In this document: piece after piece, positions 9,945-19,019 of the stretch
Numbering within the stretch: the first letter of the stretch is position 1
Layout of the letters: each line of letters opens with the position of its first letter
Assembly: GCA_947498355.1 (NCBI GenBank)
Contig: CANMKA010000007.1
Span: 1-64,000, forward strand
Direction of reading: 5' to 3'
Length of the DNA stretch: 64,000 bases
Source of the DNA: an uncultured Paraglaciecola sp.
GTDB lineage: Bacteria; Pseudomonadota; Gammaproteobacteria; Enterobacterales; Alteromonadaceae
Program-made: the position numbers and the translations under genes
Notes under the pieces: model-generated
The model's database searches: none
What the model was told of the DNA's origin: nothing
What the model saw: the letters and a program-made list of their open reading frames with translations, nothing else

Positions 9945-10345
9945 ATCTCTTCCTGAGGAGCTAACGGACCATAAAAATAGTGGCATCCCTGCCAAAAAGA
10001 CTAAGTAGAGAGGCTTAGTCGAAAGATTAATTTATTAAGATGCAAACGCCATCACATCTTAATTGCTTAGAAAAACTAATCTTAAGCACATTCCTTCCGT
10101 GTAAATAACTCGGGGAACCAGACGAGTTGAATGTGACTCACTCAGCTATTACACACTTTATGCCAACACAACATAATCCATATAAATCAAACACTTAAAA
10201 ACAGAAAACAAAGAAACATGGAAAAAGTAGTTAAATACACACAGATAAGCGTCTTCAATTGCAGACACCAATAACCCTATTAATTATTAAATAGTAAAAT
10301 CAAAAACTTAAAGTGTATTAAAATACAGACACTCACCTTTATGGG
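9945..10345. other. AT-rich intergenic stretch between fbpC and the EF-hand gene
   Basis: No gene, RNA or convincing terminator is seen. Two weak hairpins exist: GACTAAG/CTTAGTC (9999-10020) and AACTCG/CGAGTT (10107-10128). The promoter of the EF-hand gene should lie at its left end. Confidence 0.5.
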
Positions 10346-11389
10346 TTAGTCGGCAAACACAATGAGGTGCTTTAGATCGAGGCGAATCCCCAAGCTCTCA
10401 TGTATTGCGTAGTTGTGGTGGCTGGGGGCTAAGCATATGACTTGTTGCTGGGTGTCAGGTGATAATAACTGTAGTCGATACCATATATGTGAACCTCGAA
10501 ACGCCTTATCGATGACTTTGGCACGAATCGCACTGCTTGGATCTAGGATAATATCGTCTGGGCGGATCAAAAAAGAGACGGACTGGCCAACTGAATAGGT
10601 CCGTTGGTTAGTTTGATTAAACGTTCCTAAAGCGCAGTCAATTTGCTTATGTTCTGCGACCTTGCCTGATAGCAATACTCCCTCTCCAATAAAGTTAGCG
10701 ACTGCTTTAGAGTTAGGTTGATGATACAAGGTGTAGGCATCAGCCCATTGCATTAATTTTCCCTGATGCATTACCCCTATCACGTCCGCCATGGCAAAGG
10801 CCTCATATTGATCGTGAGTCACAAGTAAAGCCGTCGTATTTTCGTGTTTTAAGATACTGCGTAGCTCAATCGCTAAGGCTTCTCTTAACTCGCTGTCAAG
10901 GCTAGAAAATGGCTCATCTAATAACAATAAGTCGGGCTTAGGCGCCATAGCCCGAACCAAGGCGACTCTTTGTTGTTGGCCCCCAGATAAGCCATGTGGA
11001 TAGCGCTCTTCCAATCCATTAAGGCCAACTAAATTTAGTAATTCACGCACTCTTTGCTGGCGTTCGTCTTTGCTCAACCGGTGTAACCCAAAAGCAATAT
11101 TTTGTGCCACTGTCATATGGGGGAATAACGCATAATCCTGAAAAACAACGCCAATGTTGCGCTTTTGCGCTGCTAACATAGTATTAGGCTCACTAACGAC
11201 ATTAGAGCGCAAACTTATTTGACCACAAGTTACCTCTTGAAACCCCGCGATAGCGCGCAAAATTGAGGTTTTCCCGCACCCCGAAGCTCCCAACAAACAG
11301 CCGATTTGTCCAGCTTCTAAGTGTAAGTCTAAATTATCCACAACCGTCTGTGAGTCATAGCCAATAGCCACATCAGTAAGTCTTAACAT
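10346..11389 (-). CDS. fbpC: Ferric iron ABC transporter ATP-binding protein FbpC
   Basis: ATPase subunit that powers Fe3+ uptake across the inner membrane. Walker A GASGCGKT (near 34-41), ABC signature LSGGQQQR (near 132), Walker B LLLLDEPFSSLD (near 152-163), an H-loop and a C-terminal TOBE-like regulatory region from about residue 235 are visible. Length 347 aa fits the FbpC/FutC group rather than shorter importers. It ends the fbpA-fbpB-fbpC operon, 14 bases after fbpB, and should share the Fur control seen upstream of fbpA. Substrate assignment rests on FbpA and the Fur box. Confidence 0.92.
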   Translation of the reverse strand: MLRLTDVAIGYDSQTVVDNLDLHLEAGQIGCLLGASGCGKTSILRAIAGFQEVTCGQISLRSNVVSEPNTMLAAQKRNIGVVFQDYALFPHMTVAQNIAFGLHRLSKDERQQRVRELLNLVGLNGLEERYPHGLSGGQQQRVALVRAMAPKPDLLLLDEPFSSLDSELREALAIELRSILKHENTTALLVTHDQYEAFAMADVIGVMHQGKLMQWADAYTLYHQPNSKAVANFIGEGVLLSGKVAEHKQIDCALGTFNQTNQRTYSVGQSVSFLIRPDDIILDPSSAIRAKVIDKAFRGSHIWYRLQLLSPDTQQQVICLAPSHHNYAIHESLGIRLDLKHLIVFAD

Positions 11390-11403
11390 CTCAACCTCGT
11401 AAA

Positions 11404-13041
11404 TTAGCGCGAATTTTGTTTATCAGTCATGCGACTTAGAAAAACAACAGGCACAATACCCACCAAAACAATGGCTAGCGCAGGTATCGCAGCCTCCATC
11501 AAGCGTTCATCTGACGCTAATTCAAACGTTCGAACGGCTAGGGTATTAAAATTAAATGGACGTAAAATTAAGGTCGCAGGTAACTCTTTTAATACATCAA
11601 CAAAAACCAATAAACAGGCACTAAAAATACTCGTTTTTAACAGCGGGATATGAATAGTACGAATAATATGCCACGCACTAACACCAAAGGATTTTGCTGC
11701 TTCATCTAGGCTTGGTTTGACTCTTGCCATGCCCGTATCCAGATTGTGCATAGCAACCGCTAAAAAACGAATGCTGTAGACCAACACCAAGGCAAACAAG
11801 GTTCCGGACAACACTAGACCAGGTGTGAAGTTAAACCAAGCTTCGGTTAGGTCGTTTAGGTAAATGTCTAACTGGGTCAAAATCAACATGGCACCAATCG
11901 CAATAACCGTACCCGGCAAGGCGTAGCCCAAACTGACTGTATTGATAACAGCATGAATACCTCGACTGGTATTTAAACGCTTTGCATAAGCAAACAAAAC
12001 TGCCAGAGACACCACCACCAAAGCTGTAATAGCCGCCAGATAAAAACTGTTCCATACAAGAGATACAAAAGCGGCATCGAGTTGGGCACTATAAGTATGA
12101 ATTGACCAATAAAGCAGTTGCCCCACGGGGATCATAAACCCCAGAATAATAGGTAACAAACATAGGCCTGCAACCAAAATACCGCGGGCACCTCGAAGCT
12201 GAGTGCGGGGCCTAGGCCCACGCTTTTGGCCCTGACTGTAATACTTAATTTTACGCCTAGAATAAAACTCTAAAATTAATAACAGCATTACAAAGGTCGT
12301 CAGCATTGCAGCAAGCTGCGCTGCAGCAATGCCATTACCTAACCCAAACCAAGTGCGAAACACACCTGTAGTAAAGGTACTAATGCCAAAGTACTGCACT
12401 GTGCCGTAGTCGGCAAAGGCTTCCATCATGGCCAACGCCGCCCCCATTAAAATGGCGGGCCGAGCAATGGGTAACACAAGCTTAAAAATGAACTGCGATG
12501 TAGAACAACCTAAACTTTTAGCTGTTTCTTCCATACTTGACGGGAGTTCAGAGAAAGCCGTTTTTGCGAGCATATAAACATAGGGATACAGCACCAGAGA
12601 TAGCATTAACACGGCACCAGATAAAGAGCGTATTTCGGGAAAATAATACTCTCCATACTTCCAGCCAAATGAGGCACGTAACGCACTTTGAACTGGGCCG
12701 GCAAAATCAAGCAGGCCAGTATAACAGTAGGCTATGATGTAGGCTGGCATAGCCAAAGGCAACAAGGCTAGCCACTGAATATGACTACGCCCAACAAATT
12801 CGTATCTAGCAACGGCCCAAGCAAGCGGCCCACCAATTAAAACGACTAGTACCCCCACCCCAAAAGCAAGCAGCAAGGAGTTAGTCACATAATCAGCCAA
12901 TACGGTTTCGGCTAAATGCTGCCAAACTTCATATTGAGGCAAGGCTAAGCTGGCAAAAATCAGCACGATAGGTGCAATTAATACCAAGCAAATTAAACCA
13001 ACCCCTAGACTCCAAGGATTACAACGGCTAAATTTTGTCAT
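11404..13041 (-). CDS. fbpB: Ferric iron ABC transporter permease FbpB
   Basis: Inner-membrane channel subunit of the ferric-iron importer. It is a fused double permease of 545 aa with about twelve transmembrane helices and two binding-protein-dependent transport domains. The two cytoplasmic EAA loops that dock the ATPase read EETAKSLGCS near 174 and DEAAKSFGVS near 440. This duplicated layout is typical of the FbpB family. It lies 26 bases after fbpA and 14 bases before fbpC, so the three are cotranscribed. Confidence 0.92.
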   Translation of the reverse strand: MTKFSRCNPWSLGVGLICLVLIAPIVLIFASLALPQYEVWQHLAETVLADYVTNSLLLAFGVGVLVVLIGGPLAWAVARYEFVGRSHIQWLALLPLAMPAYIIAYCYTGLLDFAGPVQSALRASFGWKYGEYYFPEIRSLSGAVLMLSLVLYPYVYMLAKTAFSELPSSMEETAKSLGCSTSQFIFKLVLPIARPAILMGAALAMMEAFADYGTVQYFGISTFTTGVFRTWFGLGNGIAAAQLAAMLTTFVMLLLILEFYSRRKIKYYSQGQKRGPRPRTQLRGARGILVAGLCLLPIILGFMIPVGQLLYWSIHTYSAQLDAAFVSLVWNSFYLAAITALVVVSLAVLFAYAKRLNTSRGIHAVINTVSLGYALPGTVIAIGAMLILTQLDIYLNDLTEAWFNFTPGLVLSGTLFALVLVYSIRFLAVAMHNLDTGMARVKPSLDEAAKSFGVSAWHIIRTIHIPLLKTSIFSACLLVFVDVLKELPATLILRPFNFNTLAVRTFELASDERLMEAAIPALAIVLVGIVPVVFLSRMTDKQNSR

Positions 13042-13067
13042 TAACGGGGCTCAAATATATTAACGTT

Positions 13068-14081
13068 TTACTTCCAGCCAGCTTTGTCCATTACACGCAC
13101 AGACAAGGGGTTGAGCTCGCCAAGCTGACTCAACACAACTGATTCTGCTTTAAATTGCCCAAAACTTTGTAACAGTGGACTCCACTCTACATTTGGCAGC
13201 ACAGGGTATTCGTGATTAGTATTGGCGTACCAAGCTTGAGACTCTTCTGTCAAAAGGAAATCAATTAGCTTGCGCGCTGCGGCTTTATTTGGGGCATTTT
13301 TAGCCAGTGCGACACCTGAAATATTCACATGACTGCCACGATCAGCTTGATTTGGCCAAATCACTTTAACGGCTTTAGCTTGGGCAATTTGCGTTTCATC
13401 TTCAGAAGACAGCATACCTGCTAAATAATAGGTGTTAGCAATCGCTACATCACATTGGCCAGCAGCCACCGCTTTGATCTGGTCTCTATCTCCACCTTGA
13501 GGCGGGCGTGCAAAGTTCTTAACGAAACGGTTTGCCCAGTTCTGGGTTTGCTCTTCGCCCACTTGCGAGAGCATGGCTGCAACCATAGATTGATTGTATA
13601 TATTGCTCGAACTGCGAATACAAACACGCCCTTTCCATGTATCAGTGGCAAGATCTTCAAGACTTGCTACATCTCCGTCTACTTTTCGGTTGTTTGCAAT
13701 CATGATAGGGCGCGCGCGTAACGACAAGCCTAACCAATGCCCCTCTGTATCGCGAAAATTAACAGGAATTGCGTCTGCCTTATCCGATGAACTGATTACT
13801 TGAGTCAAGCCTTGCTGTTTAGCTCGGTACAGACGCCCAACGTCTGTGGTAAGTAATAAATCCGCTGGACTAAAGCGCCCTTCGCTTTTTAAACGTGTAA
13901 TTAGATTGTCAGCCTTGCCTGTCACCAAATTGACTGAGATACCAGTCTGCTGAGTAAACTTGTCGAGTAAAGGTTTGATTAAGGCTTCTTTGCGAGCTGA
14001 ATATAAATTAACTTGCTCGGCTAACGCCAAAGGCGAAACTAAACTGAGGGTTAGACAAACTGACGTAAGGAGATTTTTCAA
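13068..14081 (-). CDS. fbpA: Periplasmic ferric iron-binding protein FbpA
   Basis: Captures Fe3+ in the periplasm and hands it to FbpB. A signal peptide (MKNLLTSVCLTLSLVSPLALA) is cleaved before EQVNLYSARKE, the typical FbpA mature start. The tyrosine pair of the metal site is seen in ANTYYLAGML near 216, as in the FbpA/FutA class. Length 337 aa is normal. It is the first gene of fbpABC and stands right behind the Fur-type palindrome at 14133-14151, so iron repression is strongly inferred. Confidence 0.93.
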   Translation of the reverse strand: MKNLLTSVCLTLSLVSPLALAEQVNLYSARKEALIKPLLDKFTQQTGISVNLVTGKADNLITRLKSEGRFSPADLLLTTDVGRLYRAKQQGLTQVISSSDKADAIPVNFRDTEGHWLGLSLRARPIMIANNRKVDGDVASLEDLATDTWKGRVCIRSSSNIYNQSMVAAMLSQVGEEQTQNWANRFVKNFARPPQGGDRDQIKAVAAGQCDVAIANTYYLAGMLSSEDETQIAQAKAVKVIWPNQADRGSHVNISGVALAKNAPNKAAARKLIDFLLTEESQAWYANTNHEYPVLPNVEWSPLLQSFGQFKAESVVLSQLGELNPLSVRVMDKAGWK

Positions 14082-14132
14082 AGTAATATTCCTGAATTTA
14101 CAAGCACGTAATAATAAATGGATGATATTTCA

Positions 14133-14151
14133 ATTGAGAATAATTCTCAAT
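14133..14151. promoter_or_regulatory. Fur box upstream of fbpABC
   Basis: ATTGAGAATAATTCTCAAT is palindromic around one central base. Its core TGAGAAT-A-ATTCTCA (14135-14149) follows the 7-1-7 Fur pattern TGATAAT-N-ATTATCA with one change per arm. It sits 52 bases before the fbpA start, where a repressor would block the promoter under iron-rich conditions. Confidence 0.8.
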
Positions 14152-14237
14152 ATCAATTTAATGGGAAGTATACCTATGCACTGAGGGCAATGATGATAAC
14201 AAAAAGCCTACACCCACACGAAGTGAATTACGGCCTC

Positions 14238-14266
14238 ATTGATTTAAATCAGCGATTTAAATCAAT
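14238..14266 (-). terminator. Strong AT-rich hairpin after the partner-switch gene
   Basis: ATTGATTTAAATC (14238-14250) and GATTTAAATCAAT (14254-14266) make a perfect 13-bp stem with a three-base loop, eight bases after the stop codon of the receiver-PP2C-kinase gene. No T-run follows on the minus strand, so it may act as a mRNA 3'-end stabiliser or weak terminator. Confidence 0.45.
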
Positions 14267-14273
14267 CATAAAA

Positions 14274-15920
14274 TTACAAGGCAAACACAGCATTGACTTT
14301 GGTTCCGCCCTCACTATATTCGAGAGACTCACACAAGGCTTTAACAAGAGGGATCCCTCTTCCATAACTTTGCTCCATATCTTGGATATCAGATAATTGA
14401 CTATCATCAAAGCCTTGTCCCGAATCTTTGATTTGAAAGTACAAGCGTCGTTCTTTGGGCTTAAACTCAGTTGTGATAACAATACTTGCTTCTTGAAGGG
14501 CCTCTAACTTCTCCATTCTATGATTAAAGTAGTCAAAAAAACCATCTTCGGTATCTTTCAAGGATGAGTCCAATCTCAAAATGCCATGATCTAAAGCATT
14601 GTTATACAACTCGCTAAAAGCAGTAAAAAACGCCGAATGAAAACTAAACATACTTAGCTGATTAGCTAACACATTAACAAGTACGCTAATAGGCTCAGAA
14701 ATTTTAATCTCGTCTGCACTAAGTTGATTGACCAATTTAAGTGGGATATTAGACAGGCTCTGATCTTGGTTGACACCTCGTAACGGCTGGCAAATATATG
14801 ATGCGATAGTTAAGTCATCAAGACTTTCTGTTGAGCCTAGATATTCATAAGCTTTTTCGACGATTTTTTTCGAGCTAATACTAGGCTCTGCAATCAACCA
14901 ATTTTCTAGCCCTTGGTCGCCCAACATGACATCTTCCGTATTGACAATTTCGACTAGGCCATCACTAAAACAAGTTAACCTGTCCCCATAATCTGCCTGG
15001 TGCCGCTCTACAGTTACCTCAAAATCCTCTGGTTCTAAAATGCCAAGAGACATATGTCGACTGTAAAAATGCTTAATCACTTCACCGTCAGCGTTTTGCA
15101 GTATCATGCTTGGCATGCCACCATTCCAAACATCTATACGCTGGCCAGAAGCATCTACCTCAACAATAATGGCCGCAAAAAACATATCATCGGGTAGGAG
15201 CAGTAATAATGTTTTATTAAGGGTTTCGGCCATCTCCATCAAAGACAAGCCTTTCTTACTCATAGCATTAAAGCCCTGAGAGACAGGCAATGCCCCTATC
15301 GAAGACGCCAGACCATGGCCAGTAAAGTCACCGAGTAAAAAATACATACCACCAGATGGACTAGTGGACATTAAGAATAAATCACCGTTAAAGGTAGTGG
15401 CGGGGTTGAGGCTATAATCTATATATGAGGTCAAACTGTCATCAATTGCTAAAGCATTAGCAAAAATATGCTCTACAATTCTGTGCTCTCGCTCGACGGC
15501 ACTTTGATAAAACGACAGCTGCTTATTTTGTTCAAATGCCCTTTGACTAAGTATACGTGTGCGAGAATGGGCGCGAATTTTGGCTGATAGAATTACTTTA
15601 TCGAATGGTTTAGCTACAAAGTCATCACCACCGACTTCTAGGCAGCGCGCCAATTCAGCTTGGTCTTCTAAGGCTGTAATAAAAATAATGGGTAGGTAAA
15701 TATCACCCGAAATACGTTTTAATATAGGCGCTGCTTCGTAACCATCTATTTCTGGCATCACTACGTCAAGTAACACTAAATCTGGCTGAATTTGTTTGGC
15801 CAGTTCTATTGCTACCCTTCCGTCTTCAGCTTCATATGTATCAACATAGCCCTGCTGCTCAAGCATGTTAATCAATAGAAATCGATTTATGGGATCGTCA
15901 TCCACTACTAAAATTCGCAT
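14274..15920 (-). CDS. Response-regulated PP2C phosphatase/anti-sigma kinase (CrsR/HsbR-like)
   Basis: Three-domain switch protein of 548 aa. An N-terminal receiver (1-~120, phosphoacceptor D52, KPF near 105) is followed by a SpoIIE/PP2C-type serine phosphatase (about 175-385, with GDFTGHGLASSIGA and a late FSDGLVE metal-binding motif) and a C-terminal GHKL kinase domain (about 415-548, N-box ELYNNALDHG, G-box GRGIPLVKAL). The same layout is known in Pseudomonas HsbR and Shewanella CrsR, which dephosphorylate or phosphorylate a STAS partner to set free a sigma or anti-sigma factor. The STAS partner is the next gene upstream, 32 bases away. The controlled output here is unknown. Confidence 0.87.
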   Translation of the reverse strand: MRILVVDDDPINRFLLINMLEQQGYVDTYEAEDGRVAIELAKQIQPDLVLLDVVMPEIDGYEAAPILKRISGDIYLPIIFITALEDQAELARCLEVGGDDFVAKPFDKVILSAKIRAHSRTRILSQRAFEQNKQLSFYQSAVEREHRIVEHIFANALAIDDSLTSYIDYSLNPATTFNGDLFLMSTSPSGGMYFLLGDFTGHGLASSIGALPVSQGFNAMSKKGLSLMEMAETLNKTLLLLLPDDMFFAAIIVEVDASGQRIDVWNGGMPSMILQNADGEVIKHFYSRHMSLGILEPEDFEVTVERHQADYGDRLTCFSDGLVEIVNTEDVMLGDQGLENWLIAEPSISSKKIVEKAYEYLGSTESLDDLTIASYICQPLRGVNQDQSLSNIPLKLVNQLSADEIKISEPISVLVNVLANQLSMFSFHSAFFTAFSELYNNALDHGILRLDSSLKDTEDGFFDYFNHRMEKLEALQEASIVITTEFKPKERRLYFQIKDSGQGFDDSQLSDIQDMEQSYGRGIPLVKALCESLEYSEGGTKVNAVFAL

Positions 15921-15952
15921 ATCAAAGCAGCCTTGTTACCGGAAGTTAAATA

Positions 15953-16258
15953 CTAGATGAAATCAAATTTTTTACCAAACCGAGCGGTTTGCAAAACCTT
16001 AAGTACTTGAGGCTTAGCAAATGAAATTTTAAACGAGCTAACCGTCTCCTTCATTGCTTTTTGCATATTAAGCAACATCCCCAAAGCTGAGCTATCAATA
16101 TATTCAGTGCTTTGCATGTCGACAATTAAGATTGTTACCTTGCCTGTGTCTTTCGAATATGCAGTTCTAAAATCAGCCACAGTCGAAAAATCAAATTTTT
16201 CTCCAATAAAAATAGTAAGTTGCTCACCATCACTTGAAAACACTCTATCCAGACTCAT
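15953..16258 (-). CDS. STAS-domain anti-sigma factor antagonist (CrsA/HsbA-like)
   Basis: A 101-aa single STAS domain, the SpoIIAA/RsbV fold. The phosphorylation loop YIDSSALGMLL carries Ser56/Ser57, one of which should be phosphorylated by the kinase domain of the neighbouring switch protein and dephosphorylated by its PP2C domain. The start has a strong AGGAGG ribosome-binding site. It leads a two-gene operon and is divergent from yciH. By analogy with HsbA/CrsA it binds an anti-sigma factor, but no anti-sigma gene is visible in this window. Confidence 0.88.
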   Translation of the reverse strand: MSLDRVFSSDGEQLTIFIGEKFDFSTVADFRTAYSKDTGKVTILIVDMQSTEYIDSSALGMLLNMQKAMKETVSSFKISFAKPQVLKVLQTARFGKKFDFI

Positions 16259-16373
16259 AACGCCTCCTTTACATATAATCTCCTGAGATTAACACTAATC
16301 GAGGTTTTTACTCTATAAACAAATAGCTTTTTTTACTAGACTAATGGCAGTTATGTTATCGATCGTGGAAATA

Positions 16374-16703
16374 ATGACCGGCATGAATCAAAACAACCTA
16401 GTTTACAGTACAGGCACAGGACGAATTACCCAGCCTAAAGCTCAATCCGAAGCCCCAAAAGGTGACGGTATAATCAGAATTAGAAGAGAAACCAAAGGCC
16501 GAAAAGGCAAAGGTGTCACCACTATATCTGGTTTTATGGGAACCCAAGACGAAGCAAAAAAACTCTGTACCCAATTGAAAAAAATATGCGGTACGGGTGG
16601 CGCGTTAAAAAATCATGTGATTGAAATTCAAGGCGATAATCGAGATAAAATAAAAGCAACTCTCGAAAAATTAGGACATACTGTGAAAATGGCAGGTGGT
16701 TAG
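16374..16703 (+). CDS. yciH: SUI1/eIF1-family translation factor YciH
   Basis: Bacterial homologue of eukaryotic initiation factor 1; YciH associates with the ribosome and influences initiation fidelity and stress translation in E. coli. The SUI1 core with GRKGKGVTTISG and the C-terminal VIEIQGDNRDKIKATLEKLGH is plain. The reading frame opens at 16344, but homology begins at LVYSTGTGRI, so I place the start at 16374 (GGA six bases upstream) or 16383. A tandem-receiver gene follows 23 bases later, suggesting cotranscription. Confidence 0.88.
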   Translation: MTGMNQNNLVYSTGTGRITQPKAQSEAPKGDGIIRIRRETKGRKGKGVTTISGFMGTQDEAKKLCTQLKKICGTGGALKNHVIEIQGDNRDKIKATLEKLGHTVKMAGG

Positions 16704-16726
16704 CCAATTACCCTAAAGGAAATCTA

Positions 16727-17527
16727 ATGCACAATATTGCTTTATCAGATGTTAGCATCATTTTAGCCGAACCCTCAGATACGCAGAGAAAAATCATTTC
16801 TAAGCAGCTAGCAGCGGCCGATGTCGATAGAATCGAAACCGTTGGTACGGTAAAAGATGCCATCGAACTCATCAACAAACATGGCGCTGATTTAATTGTA
16901 AGCGCTATGTATTTTAGCGACGGTACAGGGCTAGACATAATCAAAAATGTTAAAAACAATGAGCAACTAGCCAGTACCCCCTTCATGCTAATATCAAGTG
17001 AAAACCGTGCCGACAAACTCGACGAATTTAAGCAATCTGGCGTAGCAGCTATTTTGCCCAAACCATTTAGCCCAGAGAGCCTTACCAAGGCCCTTAAAAC
17101 CTCTCTTGATTTAATCAACAGCGAAGAACTTGAGTTAGAGTTGTTTGATATTCAGGACGTGCGAGTCTTATTGGTAGATGACAGTAAACTAGCTAGAAAC
17201 CATATTCGCAGAGTTCTGACAAGTTTGGGCCTTGAAAAAATTATGGAAGCCGAAAATGGCGCCGAAGCATTAACTCTAGTTAAAGACCATACCTTTGACT
17301 TAGTTGTGACCGACTACAACATGCCGGAAATGGACGGCAGAGAATTATCGGAATTTATTCGATTTAATCCAGAAACGGCTCATGTACCAATTATTATGGT
17401 AACGAGTGAATCAACCTCTAGCTTACATATGGCTAATATTCATCAAACGGGTGTGAATGCCCTGTGCGACAAACCCTTTGAGGTAAACGAAGTGAAAGGT
17501 ATGTTGGCTTCGTTACTCGGCCAGTAA
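16727..17527 (+). CDS. Tandem-receiver response regulator with a degenerate first receiver
   Basis: Two CheY-like receiver domains in 266 aa and no output domain. The first (about 8-125) lacks the phosphoacceptor: the expected Asp is Ala60 in DLIVSAMYFSDG, and the acidic pocket is AE rather than DD, though KPF is kept. The second (about 146-266) is intact, with VDD at 150-152, D196 in VVTDYNMPEMDG, and KPF near 249. It probably works through protein contacts, one half acting as a pseudo-receiver. A good RBS (AAGGA) precedes the start, 23 bases after yciH. The cognate kinase is unknown. Confidence 0.85.
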   Translation: MHNIALSDVSIILAEPSDTQRKIISKQLAAADVDRIETVGTVKDAIELINKHGADLIVSAMYFSDGTGLDIIKNVKNNEQLASTPFMLISSENRADKLDEFKQSGVAAILPKPFSPESLTKALKTSLDLINSEELELELFDIQDVRVLLVDDSKLARNHIRRVLTSLGLEKIMEAENGAEALTLVKDHTFDLVVTDYNMPEMDGRELSEFIRFNPETAHVPIIMVTSESTSSLHMANIHQTGVNALCDKPFEVNEVKGMLASLLGQ

Positions 17528-17578
17528 TCCCGATTTACTGTAACCTTAGCTTTATACTCATCAAACAAAAGAGTAATA

Positions 17579-17635
17579 CGCCCAAAGAATTGTTCTGGGC
17601 GAATTGGTATAAGTAAATGATTGACTTATACCAAT
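17579..17635. repeat. Two adjacent hairpins between the receiver gene and pheA
   Basis: CGCCCA (17579-17584) pairs with TGGGCG (17596-17601), and directly after it ATTGGTATAAGT (17603-17614) pairs perfectly with ACTTATACCAAT (17624-17635). They follow the tandem-receiver gene and precede pheA. Neither has a T-run, and no Phe-rich leader peptide is visible, so pheA attenuation is not supported; a mRNA 3'-end structure or a dispersed palindrome is more likely. Confidence 0.45.
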
Positions 17636-17753
17636 GCTCTTTATAAATTCTCGTCTTATATAGCCCATATGAATATAGCCATTAGTCGCTAACGCCATTA
17701 ATACATACATCCACAATGCACCTAGTTCATTGTGAATAAAACAAGTGATAGTC

Positions 17754-18938
17754 ATGTCCTCAAAAGAATTAGAAAATATCCGTGTCAGAATAACCGATCT
17801 CGATTGTGAACTATTGGCATTATTAGCTGAAAGACAAAAGCTAACGGATCAGGTTGCTCAAACTAAAATCAAGAATGACATTCCAGTTAGAGACAAAAAG
17901 CGCGAAGAAGAATTGTTAGTTAGGTTAATTAAACAAGGCAAAGCGTATAATTTAGATGCCAGCTTTATTACACAATTGTTTCACATCATTATTGAAAATT
18001 CGGTGCTTAATCAACAAGCTATGCTAGCTTCCCACGCGAATCCCAATCGCACACTACCTATCAACCGCGTAGCATTTTTGGGGAACAAAGGGTCCTATAG
18101 TTACTTAGCAACACAAAAGTACTTTGCTCGTCGCCCCGGTGATTTAATCGAAATTGGCTGTCAAAGTTTTGCCGAAATCATCAATAAAGTTGAAAGTGGC
18201 GATGCCGATTACGCGGTACTGCCAATCGAAAATACGTCATCAGGCAGTATCAACGAAGTATACGACCAGCTGCAACATACGCACTTGTCTATTATTGGCG
18301 AACTGACTCATCCAGTCCAACATACCTTATTAGTTAAGCAAGACGCTCAACTCAGTGACATCAAAACGCTGTATGCTCATCCTCAAGTGTTTGCTCAGTG
18401 CAGTACCTTCATCTCAGAGTTGGGGCCAATTGAAATAAAACCTTGCGACAGCACGTCTGCCGCCATGCTGGCCGTTAACGAACTAGACTCAAAGTGTGTT
18501 GCAGCAATGGGCAGTGAAGCTGGCGGCAATATGTATGGCTTAAAAGCTATCAAAACCAACATTGCCAACCAGAAAGAAAATCACAGTCGGTTCATAGTGG
18601 TTGCTAAAGAGCCAATCATTGTACCTTTACAAGTGCCAGCCAAAACAACCCTAGTGATGTCTACGGTACAAAAACCAGGGGCATTGGTTGATGCCTTATT
18701 GATACTCAGAGACAACAAAATCAATATGACTAAACTAGAGTCTCGGCCAATTACGGGCAACCCTTGGGAAGAGATGTTCTACATAGACGTAGAAGGCAAT
18801 GTTCAAGATGGGCCTATGCAACAAGCTCTCGAAACATTAAACGCAATGGCACGCTCGTTCAAAGTTTTAGGCTGCTACCCTATCGAACAAATTACACCCA
18901 CAAAGGTTGCTGCTGTAAACGCATTAGCAAGCGAATAA
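17754..18938 (+). CDS. pheA: Bifunctional chorismate mutase/prephenate dehydratase PheA
   Basis: Converts chorismate to prephenate and then to phenylpyruvate for phenylalanine synthesis. Residues 1-~85 form an AroQ-type chorismate mutase (RITDLDCELLALLAERQKL), ~105-285 the prephenate dehydratase (AFLGNKGSYSYLA, then LPIENTSSGSINEVYDQL), and the last ~95 residues an ACT regulatory domain with the phenylalanine-binding ESRP motif. A GTG at 17745 is in frame, but the ATG at 17754 gives the usual P-protein N terminus. It converges on tyrA across a shared terminator. No attenuator leader peptide was found. Confidence 0.95.
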   Translation: MSSKELENIRVRITDLDCELLALLAERQKLTDQVAQTKIKNDIPVRDKKREEELLVRLIKQGKAYNLDASFITQLFHIIIENSVLNQQAMLASHANPNRTLPINRVAFLGNKGSYSYLATQKYFARRPGDLIEIGCQSFAEIINKVESGDADYAVLPIENTSSGSINEVYDQLQHTHLSIIGELTHPVQHTLLVKQDAQLSDIKTLYAHPQVFAQCSTFISELGPIEIKPCDSTSAAMLAVNELDSKCVAAMGSEAGGNMYGLKAIKTNIANQKENHSRFIVVAKEPIIVPLQVPAKTTLVMSTVQKPGALVDALLILRDNKINMTKLESRPITGNPWEEMFYIDVEGNVQDGPMQQALETLNAMARSFKVLGCYPIEQITPTKVAAVNALASE

Positions 18939-18969
18939 GTAAGACTTATAAACCCTTCTGGTAAAAACT

Positions 18970-18996
18970 AAAAAAGAGCCAAATTGGCTCTTTTTT
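18970..18996. terminator. Bidirectional intrinsic terminator between pheA and tyrA
   Basis: AAAAAAGAGCC and GGCTCTTTTTT flank a five-base centre (AAATT), giving a GC-containing stem with A- and T-runs on both sides. It serves pheA on the plus strand and tyrA on the minus strand. Confidence 0.9.
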
Positions 18997-19019
18997 GTTG
19001 AAGTAATTAATCCAATCTA

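Noticed and set aside
17579-17745. pheA attenuator with leader peptide
   Set aside because: Hairpins are present but there is no T-run and no short frame rich in Phe codons; the only small frame (MNIAISR) has none.
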